This document shows, piece after piece, positions 1-11,521 of a DNA stretch of 64,000 nt (position 1 is the stretch's first letter; each line of letters opens with the position of its first letter). A program made the position numbers and the translations under genes. The stretch is taken from the NCBI GenBank assembly GCA_918026815.1, contig CAKJVC010000010.1, forward strand, positions 2,792,501 through 2,856,500. The letters run 5' to 3'. Below the pieces are notes generated by a model. That model was given only the letters and a program-made list of their open reading frames with translations, had not been told where the DNA came from and did no database searches. Origin of the DNA: Chalara sp. BL73. Taxonomy: Eukaryota; Ascomycota; Leotiomycetes; Helotiales.

Positions 1-1360
1 CGAAACTCTCCGTATTTTGGTCCCGTGAAGCTTTCGGGACACAACCTGCCGCAACGATGTGTGCGATATAACTTTGCCGTGAGGATAGAACATTCTCTGC
101 TCGAGGCAACTCGGAAGATGTTTTGCACTACCGCGCATCACTCAACAGTAAGCACGATATAAGAAGTAATACCAGCACAACCTACTCACAATTTGATTGG
201 AATCTGTGGATGCGAGATGCCATCTGAAATGATGACCAGCCTTTGCCTGCCTTATTATGATATTAGATGAACCCCATTCCAATCGCGAAAGGAGCAGGGT
301 TCATGGCTGGTGGAGAAGGAGGAGTGTGGACAGGAAGGCGCCGGACGAATTCACACAACACCATAGCGTTCACCATTGTATAGTCGCTAGACTATGCCAT
401 TCCGTGATACTACTTCATGGCAACCTCCCCATGGACTCTCGGTCATTATGCATATAACAATGCCCTTATCGTGGCATAGTGACCTCTAGGGAATTTGCAG
501 TTGTATCATGATGCCTCCAACACTGAAAAGCAATCGATATTGCTACCTCTATATCTAGAGCAATCATAGCCAACTTTTGGAACTCGTGTATCACTGAGCC
601 ATGGAAAATCTCTGCCACCATGCTGTGGCAGCGATCTGCTATGTAGCATGGCTCGCACGAGGGAGGCGGACTCCGAGTCTTGATCTGGCAGCCAGCCGTC
701 TACGATTAGTTCCTAACGTCCCCATTCTCCTACAGCACCGGCGAGCCACAGAGTCGCATGGTCTGGTTTCGTGGCTTCGAGACTATATCTGCCACTCATT
801 CAGCATGGGATACGATGACCTTGTGACCTCTCCAACAATAGATCACTCACGAGGTGATCCGACAGAGAAGGCATAAATATAGAATGTACGGTGTCCATTG
901 TGACGGAGACTGATAAAAAATTTTGACATATGCATTATAGCTGACTAGACATTGTAGATGTACCTGTCTGGAACTCTAATCTTCAACCGACTTACATCTT
1001 TCGACAGCAACCACGACCGACGACAATCCTAATGAACAGAGAAGGAGGCGCTTAAATCGCACATTTTGAATAATACGAACTTTGTTCTTTGGTCAACTGA
1101 TGTGTTGGAGATCGTAAGTCTTTCAGGGTCTCTTTTGATTCTCAAAAGCTGTGTTATATTTAAGCATGGGCTAACTTTTGACTCCGGTTACTACAAAGAT
1201 CCCTACGAATCCTTGTTTCGACCTCCTCGGGATAATAATTATCGTCGAGATTTTGGCCGTCGTCCCTGTTGCGAAGTCAGCGCTATAACAGAGAGGTCTT
1301 TCTAAAGAGGCGAGAATCTCGAAACTGTGTTTCTAACCAAGCACAAAATTGGTGTTTATG
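1..1360. other. Unresolved intergenic or relic DNA
   Basis: No gene can be supported here. A reading from an ATG at 303 passes through two in-frame stops into a hydrophobic stretch (about 410-470), and an open stretch at 601-876 has no recognisable domain. Either could be debris of a gene or one split by introns I could not place. The minus-strand methyltransferase ends at 1361. Confidence 0.4.
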
Positions 1361-3208
1361 CTAGGACGCTGGGACAGGTTTAAGCTCCTCAACCCTTTCA
1401 ATGCTGTGGGAAACTACTATTGGAAGGCGCCTTACGATACACACATACAATGGGAAGTATGCCTAGATATAACGTCAGTAACATCGATTTTTTATTGAGA
1501 ACCGGAGAAGCTACCTTCAAAGCTGGGTCGTTGGCTTCTAGGCGCGCCTGCGCAATGAGTAAATGCACATCTTGGATGGGCATTCTGTCGAGCTTTTATC
1601 AGCCTGGTGTATCAATCAACAGCAGTAGCCTACCCAAGTCTCTCTGCAAACGGATATATGGCCAAAGACGAGAGCATCTGTTGCACATTCTCTCTATTGG
1701 CTTCCCCAATGTCATGGTCTCTTCGTTCTATAGGACGTATTAGCCTTGTGGGAAACTAAGAGCACGCATTATGTTGTGATCCAAATCTTGGATATGACGG
1801 ACCGGTTGACCATCCGCAGGTGGGCAATTGTATCATGCGATGTTCCACATCGACAAACCCCGCGTCTCTCATCAAGTTAGGAAGACGCAAGGGTACTCGG
1901 AGGTCTTTAAGGCCTTCCATACTCTCACTACCAAGAGAACGTCAGTAGGCTCTACTGAGATGACTGCAATAATGCCCATACAGGTATCTGGCACTCCATT
2001 GCCGCAATGCGTGGTCTACACGAATAATCTCGGTCAGTGAATTCTCAGGTACTGTGTCTTCACTAACCGTCAGATAAGCTCCCATTGTCACTTTGTACAT
2101 TGTAATACAGTTCGACCAATTGCACCTATATTCGCATCTCGGTTAGTTTGCTTATAAACATTTGACGCAAAGCTATCGTTTTTGGCTATATCCTCAAAAG
2201 ATATGTATGCAGTAATAAACACAAGCTCTAGAGCATATAGCCCGCGGCAATTCTCATATCCCGGAGCCTTGCCTTCATAATTATGACTTACCCATCCACC
2301 ACCTCTAGTCACATGGTACATGTCTCGAAGATACTGCGCCCACCTATTGACATGTATGCCAGTGGCCATCATTTGGGAATGAACAATATCGAAATTATGG
2401 GCTGGAAATGTAAACCTTATGTTGGTCAGTCACCCGTCCTGCAAGGGAATTCCCAATTCTGAAAAAGTTGTGCTGGTTAAACCGAGTATATGATACAGCT
2501 TTGATGGTTGTACATCAGTTGCTCTTCTCATTCTCAGTAGTTGAATGCAGAGTTCTGATATATTGTTTCATATTGTATCGTCTTCGTATACCCTGGCTTC
2601 ACTGCGAGTCTTGCATACCTTCGATTCAAGTCGTCGATCTGTAGATACAGGTTTCCAGGTAGTTCCTCAACAGCCATCGCTGCATTTATGTCCACTGCTA
2701 TCACCTGTACAGTTGTGCGTTAGTCAGCAATCCCTGACTTTCAGAGAATGCTCTGTGTTCCGATGCTGCAAACGTACCTCACATCCAGGATTTTCCTCTG
2801 CGACAGCACTTGCCCATTGCGCTGTCCCAAATCCACAGTCTAGGACTCTTCTGAGTCTATTGATCGGTGGGAATATGAGCCGATGGTCGAATACCCGGCT
2901 AAAGAGTTCATGCTCCAGATTCAGTCGATGCATCTCATCCTAGAAACATTAGCACTTGCTCTTAGCTAGCATCAAGAAGTATCTCTACCTGATCCATTGG
3001 AGTTAAGTAGGCTAGATTTGTGATGGCATACTCTTGATACATTCTATTGTGAACGATGGTTGTGGTCAGGAATGTCTCATCGATCGCAGCTGTAGTCCCA
3101 TCGTCTGGATTCCTTTTCCTTCCCAGTTAGTTGTTGACTTGCGCGTGGTTTCGTCTCACGATAGATATTTATGACCAGGAGTATTTTGCTCACTACTTAC
3201 CCAGCCAT
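1361..3208 (-). CDS. LaeA-like SAM-dependent methyltransferase, about 11 exons
   Basis: A class I SAM methyltransferase of the LaeA-like ('TAM domain') family common beside fungal secondary-metabolite genes. The substrate is unknown. The protein is about 325 residues after splicing roughly ten introns. I see the SAM motif I (VLDCGFGTAQWA, near 2830-2870), the following acidic segment (VIAVDINAAM), the family block LQIDDLNRRFTF, FDIVHSQMM, GGWVQLVELYYNVQSDNG, DHALRQW, ANRENVQ and the C-terminal ALKAYFPLYVCI. Exon 1 is only 8 nt (ATGGCTGG, 3201-3208) and splices over 3127-3200 into GKRNPDDG; this start is chosen because all upstream in-frame sequence lacks an ATG. Other donors with good consensus: gtaagt after GGW (acceptor near 2150), gttagt after SLSD, gtacgt after NPGCE. 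Reading frame is kept across every junction and the stop is TAG at 1361-1363. The motif I glycine pattern is GFGTA rather than GTGTG. The gene appears intact; family certain, role inferred. Confidence 0.82.
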
Positions 3209-6200
3209 TGTAGTCGTCTTGCAGAACCGCTGCTTGATGCAGGACCGCAAGTTGGGCAATCAAATTGTTCTGGATCAAGTTCTTCGTATGCAGGTGCTTC
3301 ACCGTTCTGTCGATATTCTCTGGACGATTTGAAGCTTTTCTTTGTGTAGTCGAGAGAATCTTGCTTTCAGGACAGGTTGTGACACAAGAGCGGAGTTGCG
3401 CGGTTCTGACGCTTGGGGTTTGTTGCTTGAGGCTTAGATGGCAAAGTGCCTGATGTTGAAGGGTCCGGTGCTAATAGTTTCGATATTAGAGGCTATGGTT
3501 CTTGAGGTTTTAGCGTTGAGAGTTAGCTCAGGTTCCTTTTCCAAACCAGGATTCCATATCGTGCAGTGGATAACGTATACCTGGACTGAGGTCAGGGGTA
3601 AGATGTTGGCTAGTTTCAGGAATACCTTTGAGGATTGGGATGAATGCTGAAAGCCCAAGCTTGCTCTCCAGACTTATCTTATCGACTGAGCATACGGATT
3701 CTCGATCAACCTTCATGAATTTTTGAAAACTGGGTGACGAAGAAAGGGCAAGGACGGGAGGAGCTCAGAGTGACCCGCTACCAGGCTTGATAGGATGGGG
3801 AAAGGATACCCGTCTAGTGGAGTTGTAGACATCAATATCGACGCATGTGCGAAACTTCCTGCTAAATTCCACAACTACTTTGCCAACCAAAGAAAAGCCT
3901 GGCGAACCCCATCAGCCATCTGGCCCTTGCGAAGCCACTGCTCATGCGTGCCGAAATCCAGGAAAGGGAACTAGACGGAGTCGCTATGGTCTTACAAACA
4001 ATGGGGAGGTTTTCTCGCAAGGACTCGGCAGTGTGAACGGTTTTCTCCTACCTTTCTGCTATTTTCATTCAACATATATGAAGGAGATTCATCATTAGGG
4101 ATATATTGAAAGCCGAGATAGCTCGTAGACATTAAAATGTTGGAACCCTTTTGTCAGCCCAATCTGGCCCAATACCACGTTAGGACAGAACGCCCCAATT
4201 CTGAAGTCCAATCAAAATTATCTGAAGGCTGCCGGCCACACCAAGCAACGCACTCCACCCTTAAACACATGAGAGGCTACCTTCTATCGAGGAAGACTTG
4301 TTTTGAAGAGAAATTTTATCCCGCCACAAAGCGAAGATTTCAGTTCCGCAAGCAGGCAAGATGTACTCCAGAACGATGGCAAGAGCCGAAGTTTTGGTTT
4401 TCGGGACCATACTTTCGCACGATGTAATAGATGGGCTATGCTGTGGCGTCGCAAGATCATATGCGAGCAGTAGTCCAGAAGCCTACAGTTCTCCATTTGC
4501 ACGACTCAGGTATCTAATGGCACAACCTGCAAACAGGATTCCATTGTGCGAGAATGTTGTGCTTTTCCTGCAATGGTAGCAGCCCCGCTAAGCCATATCT
4601 TCGTGGCTTTTACCACGCACCTATTCTCAATCAAGTCAAAACAAGAACTGACATCTGTGGAAGGTGCTCCCTATATAGCTTAGGGTAGTACGCAGAGGAT
4701 GAAGTACTGCATGGCATCATTGCTCACCCAACGATTAAGCTTATGCGGCACGGATACGGCCTCGGCCCGCTCGGGCAGAAGTGTGTGGGTGGAGGCTTAC
4801 CAAACTTTGGGACCGTCTGCTTATATTCGCTGCTCAATTCGTGGAACGACGATTTACTTGGCAGGAATACTTAACCTACGTGTTTAGTTAGTTAATGCAG
4901 CATTGTTGCATATACTGACCTACATCATAGTGTAGTATTTGCCTATGCTTCGAGGCATTGCTCGATGCGCCTACCTAGACTGTATGCATGCTTCTAGGCA
5001 CGATATTTCAAAGCTCATTATATGCGGCATGAACTTACCGAACACGCACGCGAGCAGCCCGCCAACAAACATGAACTAATTCTGGGCTGAGGGAGACAGA
5101 GGGAGCTCGAGAAGGGCTCAATCCGGTTACACGCCAAGATGGATGAGGTCTCATGACTTGTCTCTCTTTTCAACCGGACAACCGATCCCTGGATCTTCAC
5201 CCGCACCTGCGAGTAATGCACTCTGAAGTAGATCCATTCACCAGAACTCTAGCCGAATCCTATAAATAGGCGTGAGAAACATTGCCATGCACTACGACGC
5301 ATTTCGGGTGCCTTAGAAGTTTCCTGCAGGACTCGACATCGAATTGGTAGTTGGTGGTAGCTACAACTGGTGTGGTATCGCATATGTTAATAGATATGCG
5401 CTTGTAGTGGGATTAGCCTCTAGGAAGTTGTATAGGAGTTTACTGGCATCATCACTCTAGCTGAATCCCTGGAGAAGAGGGGAGAATCTTGAATGGTGTC
5501 TGATCTCTAAATAAAGGATATTACCTTCCAAATGACGAAACGATCAACATTAAGAACCTTAGCTGGATGAGTTATTCGACAACGCTACAAAAGTACCTCA
5601 GGTTGTGCAACACGACGGAAATGGCTTAATCGACCTACATAGCCATTGGGGATTCTAAACGCCAACGGGAACCTCGACAATTACCCTTCCCAGCCTCATG
5701 CTTACAAATCTCAGTACACAGAACAAGCCTAAGAAACATGTGGACTAGATGTCCCAATGACCTGCTGTTTTTTTCTGAGACCGAGGAGTATATGTAGAAT
5801 CATGATTCCGCATATTGCCTATCATAGAGAGGTATGAGGGGAATGATTAGATAAACTCACTTGAATCCGAATCCGAAAGGAAATGCGAATATCTGGTTCT
5901 TCATATTTGGCTGAAGCAAACTGAACCAGTGACATGTGTGGCTCGACGTTATGGAACATAACCAAATCAACAGCGGACGCCAGACACTCCTCTGCAGAGC
6001 CTCCACTAGCAGCAAATCCCCAATGTTTCACAAATACTTAGTCTATAGCGCAATAGCCATAAGTGATACAGTAAATATGCATTGTTGATAGTGTCACTCC
6101 GGCCTCAGCTATACAGTTCTTATCGACATCCTCCACTAGAACATCATTCTAATACTCTTCAGTGCCCCACACTTCTTGCCATTGGTTCGGCCGTTATCAG

Positions 6201-7319
6201 GCTTCTGGGCATACTCTCAAGTGCGTTGACAAAGTCTTAACTTGGTGCCATCGTTGGGCCTGGGCTTTGAGGTCGGGAGTGGGTTCGAGCTCTCTTATTG
6301 CTTTCAACCAAAGCAATGCCCGCACTGCGACTTAGGGGCTAGAACTGTTTACGATAGTATTGATAGATATAAAACTCAAGTATCAACAACTTAGAAAAAT
6401 GATGAGTAGATATCAAAGGCTGAAAGTCAAATACTCAGCCACTTCAAAGAGTGCAAGGCAAGCTCAGGAGTTAGGGCTTGGACTGGGGTCTCGTGAATAA
6501 ATTTGTAGGCGTGAGCTCTCTCCTCAGGCACTCCTGTAGCTAGACCACTTTAAGGATCGATGACGAACGCGGTCGCAAATGTTAGTAGAGGATCTTTGGA
6601 CTGGAGTATGTGAGCGCTGCTACGGCGGCTCTCACGTTCCCGCTTTCCTGAAGAATCGCCAGTTGAATAATCCCTTTTGACTAGAGAAAGAGGACTAGAG
6701 GGGGGCGCTGTTGCTGTTGCTTTTGAAAACAGATGGTCGAGTAATTGACGACTGATAAACATTTAGCTATCTAAGCTCACTGAGCTTCAGGGGCGAAAGG
6801 GATAAGCGATCTTCGCTTAGGCCTGTAAGCGAATTTTGTAGTTTTGAAAAGTGAAGTGTTGCACAGACGTGTAATGATCAGTAATAAGAGCTGTTTGGGA
6901 GGAAGTCAAGTCAGGTACAAATAAATGACATTTGGCATTAATTTTATGAGTTTCTATGCCGTCTCAATACCTCAGGTAGAAGTCTGGCAATCAGATATCC
7001 CACTTCCATTTAAAACATCGCGCATGAGGGTAAGGTGCATAGTAGGATACAGAAAGAGAATTGATCATCTTGACATAAGACAATCAGTCTATCTTTCTGT
7101 TCAGAAGGGCATTTTTATTATTCTCCTAAAGACAACCTTTCTGGAGATACATTCACGTACTTGTTGCTCAGTTAGGGTTCTACCGAGTTTTCAGCCTTGT
7201 GCCCTTTCCTAGAAACTTGCCCAGCCTGCACACAGAACTGCCCTAGTCTGCAATATCACAGCACATGAATGCACTTAGACCAGTCGCGCTCACCCTGATA
7301 TCCATTCCACACTTTGAAC
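3209..7319. other. Gene-poor stretch, no supported gene
   Basis: Only short scattered open frames occur. The most coding-like is on the minus strand at about 5860-6031, followed by a plausible donor (gtgagt) and a second short open segment, but I recognise no family. The rest has frequent stops on both strands. It may hold degraded genes. Confidence 0.4.
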
Positions 7320-7927
7320 ATGATGTCTCGGTCAATAAACAGGGTTTCAAGGCTCTGCCATCGTTGTTATGCGACTGGCACCACCACAACTCCGCCCCTT
7401 CTTCTTAAGATCAGGTAAGCCGCTCACATTACCTTCATCGCACGCAACACCCGCGACTAATGTAGCTGCTGCATCATTATAGGAAAGACATGAAAACTGC
7501 CATGCAGAACAAAGATTCCAATCGCCTCTCGGTCCTTAAAAATCTTCTCACCCAATCGCTCAATGCCTCAAAGACAGCAAGCCCAATAAACACCGACATG
7601 CAAGTCCTCAGTCTCATCAAAAAGAATGCAACGGCAAGTCGCGCAGCGAGTGAAGAGTTCAAGAATGCTGGGAGGCAGGATCTGGCAGACAAGGAGGACA
7701 GTCAATTGAAGATTATGGAAGAGTATGCCGGAAGCGTGGAAGTTATGGGTGTGGAAGAGATCAGAACGGTTATTAAGAGCTTAGTGGAAACTATGAAGGG
7801 TGAAGGAGCTGAAATCAGGCAAGGGGATGTCTTGAAGAAAGCATTCTCTGAAGAATACCTCGGCGGAAAGCCAGTGGAAAAGAAGGATGTGGCTGTTCTT
7901 GTGAAACAGATCTTAGCAGAGCCGTGA
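7320..7927 (+). CDS. AIM41: Aim41-like mitochondrial protein, GatB/YqeY domain
   Basis: A small mitochondrial protein of the YqeY/Aim41 family, whose fold is related to the tRNA-binding tail of GatB amidotransferase subunits; its molecular job is not settled. Exon 1 (7320-7414) encodes a basic, Arg-rich N-terminus (MMSRSINRVSRLCHRCYATG) that fits a mitochondrial presequence. A short intron with gtaagc donor and attatag acceptor (about 7415-7480) restores frame into KDMKTAMQNKDSNRLSVLKN, the start of the YqeY domain. The domain then runs to the end, with the SRAASEEFKNAGRQDLADKE segment, the IMEEY motif and the C-terminal GGKPVEKKDVAVLVKQIL segment. Total is about 180 residues, normal for the fungal family. 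It starts the conserved block that continues to 29.7 kb. Gene name is by family resemblance. Confidence 0.85.
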
Positions 7928-8574
7928 TCAGCGGAAGAAATCAGTGGCCTTTGATAGATTGCTGTGCTAGCAAGGAGGGAGAGAAGTGTACTTCTATGTA
8001 AGATATGTAAATATAATCATAAGCTCTCCTGTCAAGCCGCAGGTCTAGGAACATTGTGCAGTTCTTGAACTGTCTTTCTGCTCAATTTCCATAGGATATC
8101 TATGCAATAGTTAATATATTCACCAGCTTAGGCAATGCTAAGGAGGACTATGTTTCAGCCAGAGAGTGAAAATCCGAGTTGTCATTGTAGGCATCACTTG
8201 TGATGCTTTGTCCCACCAAGGGTTAGAATTTGATTCGGATGTGCTATTGCATCATACATGAAATCAAACTTGTATACTCGGCTCCTACCCTCAGAATAGC
8301 CCATTAGCAAGCCATTATGACCGAAAGGTGTCTGGATTTTGCTCATTGCCTAGATAAAAGTTTTCGGAAGACTTAACTCTATAATATACCAGCCTTGAGA
8401 TCCACAGTCATAGCCTTGCAGCACGCATCACAGATGCCAAGGCTTTTGCCGGGACGTAACCTGTACTTCGTACTCGCCTTAGGACATTACATATACAACT
8501 TCACGAGCCACCCGACACATATCTTCCTGTCATGGAGATCACGAACATTTGAAGCATGAACTAGGATTTATAGC
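7928..8574. other. Intergenic region between AIM41 and LSB6
   Basis: Presumed 3' flank of the Aim41-like gene and promoter of the PI 4-kinase gene. No open frame or repeat of note was seen. Confidence 0.5.
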
Positions 8575-10848
8575 ATGCCTAGAAATCGCCCAACAACAAC
8601 GGGCTATGCCCGAATTGCCCAAGCCGAAGACTCAGAGTCAGACAACGAGCTGGCAAACAGCTATGCCTCCTTACAGCCGGCATCCGCTCCTCGATATGAG
8701 TCCATCACACAACCTCGGCCACATGGTGGCATGTTCTCGGAAGGATCCACGTCTCCAAATGCAGCGCGCAAATCGCGAAGGACAAGACGACTGCGAAGTA
8801 GTTCCTCCGGTGTTGATATTGATGCGATCAATGCGAGGCTGCAAAGATGGGCAGATGAGATAGCATCGAAGTTCAAAATACATAAAGTAAAGGGTAAAAC
8901 AGAAGAGGAGGAAAAGTTAGAAATCCACCACTCGGTCTTCCAGGCCCCTGAAGGGGTGCGACCCGCTACTGCCGAAACTCTAAGTTCTGAAATTGATCAT
9001 GATCGAATGACAAAAGCTGAATTCGATGAGGTAGTCGAAAGTGTCAGAGTTGCTATCGAGCAAGGAATTCATCCTAAGATGATATCACAAGGAAGTTCGG
9101 GAAGCTACTTTGCCAGGAATAGCGATGGCAAAGTGGTTGGTGTGTTCAAGCCGAAGGACGAGGAACCTTATGCTGCAGGAAATCCCAAGTGGAACAAATG
9201 GATACATCGCAATCTATTTCCCTGTTTCTTTGGACGGGCTTGTCTCATTCCGAATCTTAGCTATATTTCGGAGGCAGCGGCTTATACTCTCGACTGCAGA
9301 TTACGCACTAATCTCGTGCCATATACTGATATCGTCCATCTCTCGTCAAAGTCATTTCATTATGACTTTTGGTCTAGAAGAAATTTCTACAGAAATAAGA
9401 AGCCATTCCCAGCAAAAGTTGGAAGCTTTCAGGTGTTCTTGAAAGGATTTAAAGACGCAAATATATTCCTGCGTGAGCATCCTTGGCCGGATCGGAGCGG
9501 ACCATATACTCCCAGCGAATCCAAAAGAAAATCTAAAACGTGGAGGGAGACCTGCAGACCAGGAATTGGGGACTATGAGGATGAAGAAGAAGAACAGATT
9601 GCACTTGCTCCTGGAGAGCGTAGTCCAAATCGACGATTTGTATGGACAGATGCGTTGCAACAATCTTTCCGAGAAGAGCTCGAGAAGTTAGTTATATTGG
9701 ATTATATCATGCGTAACACGGACAGAGGGTTAGATAACTGGATGATAAAGGTGGACTGGGATAAACAGGATGTTTCTATTGTATCTGAACCACCGAAGAT
9801 GAATGGACGAGAAGATAACCCTTCTCCTCGAATAGTACCAACAGGAGATGGCACGTCTGCACCTCATCCATATCGACTCCAACAGCCGATGGATGCGACA
9901 AGTAGATCAGGTACTCCTTCTAATGCGGGCGGTCCTACTATTTCCATAGGAGCCATCGATAATAGTCTTTCATGGCCCTGGAAGCATCCTGATGCATGGC
10001 GGAGTTTCCCTTTTGGATGGCTATTTCTACCCGTTTCTCTTATTGGACAGCCGTTTTCCCAAAAAACGAGGGATCACTTTCTTCCGCTCCTGACCTCAAA
10101 ACAGTGGTGGAGCGAAACACAGCTAGAATTGAGAAAGGTTTTTAGTCAGGATGCTGACTTCCAAGAACGCATGTTCGCTAGGCAAATTGCAGTCATGAAG
10201 GGTCAGGCGTGGAACGTGGTTGAAACCCTGAAGACTACGGACCACGGGCCATTAGAACTAACAAGAAGAGCGCGTGTTTGTGTTTGGGACGATTTGGTTG
10301 ATATTCCAATTGCGGTTCCTCTAAGAGTACCCTCAGCGGAAATGCGAAGACGGAATGATGCAGAACGCAATAAGGTATTGGACGAGGAAATGGATATTAG
10401 CATTGCGAACTCCGCACCACCTCAGTCAGATCTTTTGGGACTCTCCAGCCCTCCGGCAGATCTTCCAAACCCAAACAGATTTGAACTTGGCACTCCCCGG
10501 GCAAGCGAGGACGCATTATCTCCTACTATTAGCATCAGCGCTAGTTCACAACTGGATGGTCCGACGAAAAATGGACAGGTCAAATTTGCAGACCGACGTC
10601 CACCGAGGAATCCGAGGAACCGAATGAGCTATGACGAGCCATCAAGATCTCAATCTTACACACTACCTCATACTAGACGATTCTCTTATTCTTCCAGGAC
10701 TCGTGGTGCTATGTTATATGATGGAGATGATCTGGAAGGCGATCTCGGATATGCGGCTGCAGAAGGAATGGAAGGGAATCAACGAAAGGTGATTGTAGAA
10801 CGATTAGAAACGGTCAAGACCAAAAATCCTGTATTCACATGGTGCTAG
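8575..10848 (+). CDS. LSB6: Type II phosphatidylinositol 4-kinase
   Basis: Phosphorylates phosphatidylinositol at the 4 position on endomembranes/vacuole and plasma membrane (Lsb6/PI4K2 family). A single 757-residue open frame. The kinase core begins near residue 175 with the nucleotide-binding GSSGSYFARN segment and the conserved lysine in VGVFKPKDEEPY (about 200). It continues with NLFPCFFGRACLIPN, the Lys-rich insert, and the catalytic loop VILDYIMRNTDRGLDNWMIK near 375-395, followed by AIDNSLSWPWKHPDAWRSFPF near 460-480. An acidic insert (DYEDEEEEQ) and a long Ser/Pro-rich C-terminal tail after about 610 are likely disordered; fungal members often carry such tails. The start MPRNRPTTTGYARIAQ was chosen because it is the first ATG of the frame and resembles the usual N-terminus. 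No introns are needed. Intact. Confidence 0.93.
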   Translation: MPRNRPTTTGYARIAQAEDSESDNELANSYASLQPASAPRYESITQPRPHGGMFSEGSTSPNAARKSRRTRRLRSSSSGVDIDAINARLQRWADEIASKFKIHKVKGKTEEEEKLEIHHSVFQAPEGVRPATAETLSSEIDHDRMTKAEFDEVVESVRVAIEQGIHPKMISQGSSGSYFARNSDGKVVGVFKPKDEEPYAAGNPKWNKWIHRNLFPCFFGRACLIPNLSYISEAAAYTLDCRLRTNLVPYTDIVHLSSKSFHYDFWSRRNFYRNKKPFPAKVGSFQVFLKGFKDANIFLREHPWPDRSGPYTPSESKRKSKTWRETCRPGIGDYEDEEEEQIALAPGERSPNRRFVWTDALQQSFREELEKLVILDYIMRNTDRGLDNWMIKVDWDKQDVSIVSEPPKMNGREDNPSPRIVPTGDGTSAPHPYRLQQPMDATSRSGTPSNAGGPTISIGAIDNSLSWPWKHPDAWRSFPFGWLFLPVSLIGQPFSQKTRDHFLPLLTSKQWWSETQLELRKVFSQDADFQERMFARQIAVMKGQAWNVVETLKTTDHGPLELTRRARVCVWDDLVDIPIAVPLRVPSAEMRRRNDAERNKVLDEEMDISIANSAPPQSDLLGLSSPPADLPNPNRFELGTPRASEDALSPTISISASSQLDGPTKNGQVKFADRRPPRNPRNRMSYDEPSRSQSYTLPHTRRFSYSSRTRGAMLYDGDDLEGDLGYAAAEGMEGNQRKVIVERLETVKTKNPVFTWC

Positions 10849-11521
10849 ATAGAGAGACGGCAAACCAGCCTGGGGCAATTCTTGATGTATCATAAAAAAG
10901 ATAGGCTATGGCGTTTCGGAGATTGGGCATGTAAAATACGTTAGGAAAATGAGCATCATATTCTTTGGTCCGGAGACCATTTCTTACTTTCGTTGTATTT
11001 ATTACTGATGAATCGCTCATTAAAGAATTTGTCACCACAAAGCAGACTTTCGGTCCTCGGCTGCCTTCCAACCAACGCCTAATTCAAACTGACCTTTAGA
11101 GCCAGCGATAAAGCATTTCGAATATTAAAAAAGCAGTTGGTATCACAGAACGCACGATATATTACATTATGTCTTCGAGGGAATAAACAAAAGAAGTTCC
11201 TAAAGTTGTGGATTAGTCAGTGAGGCGTTCAAGGTGTCATCGCGAAACCATTTCGAAGTGGATGCCGTTCATTGATTACAAAAACGACAAAATCGCGGCT
11301 TTTGCGCGTCACAACAATTCACCTTTGCACTGTGTCTTGATTACCTTCACCTTTCTGCGCGAGGCTATATTTATCAAAGAAATGACGAACGTCGAATACC
11401 CTCATGCCTTCCCTTAATCATCGAGAATCCTCGTTGCCTCCCACTATTCCAACCATATCCCAGTGGTGCACACGACACACAACCTTAGAGCTGCATGCGT
11501 TCATAACCTAAGGATCTCAAG
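10849..11521. other. Intergenic region, promoter of the SNF2 gene
   Basis: Both flanking genes read rightward, so this holds the 3' flank of the kinase gene and the promoter/5' leader of the SNF2 gene. Nothing else was recognised. Confidence 0.5.

Noticed and set aside
2088..2372. Methyltransferase C-terminus ending at 2088, which would make the gene truncated
   Set aside because: A gtaagt donor after GGW and an acceptor near 2150 restore the expected VQLVELYYNVQSDNG block, so the stop lies in intron or out-of-frame sequence.
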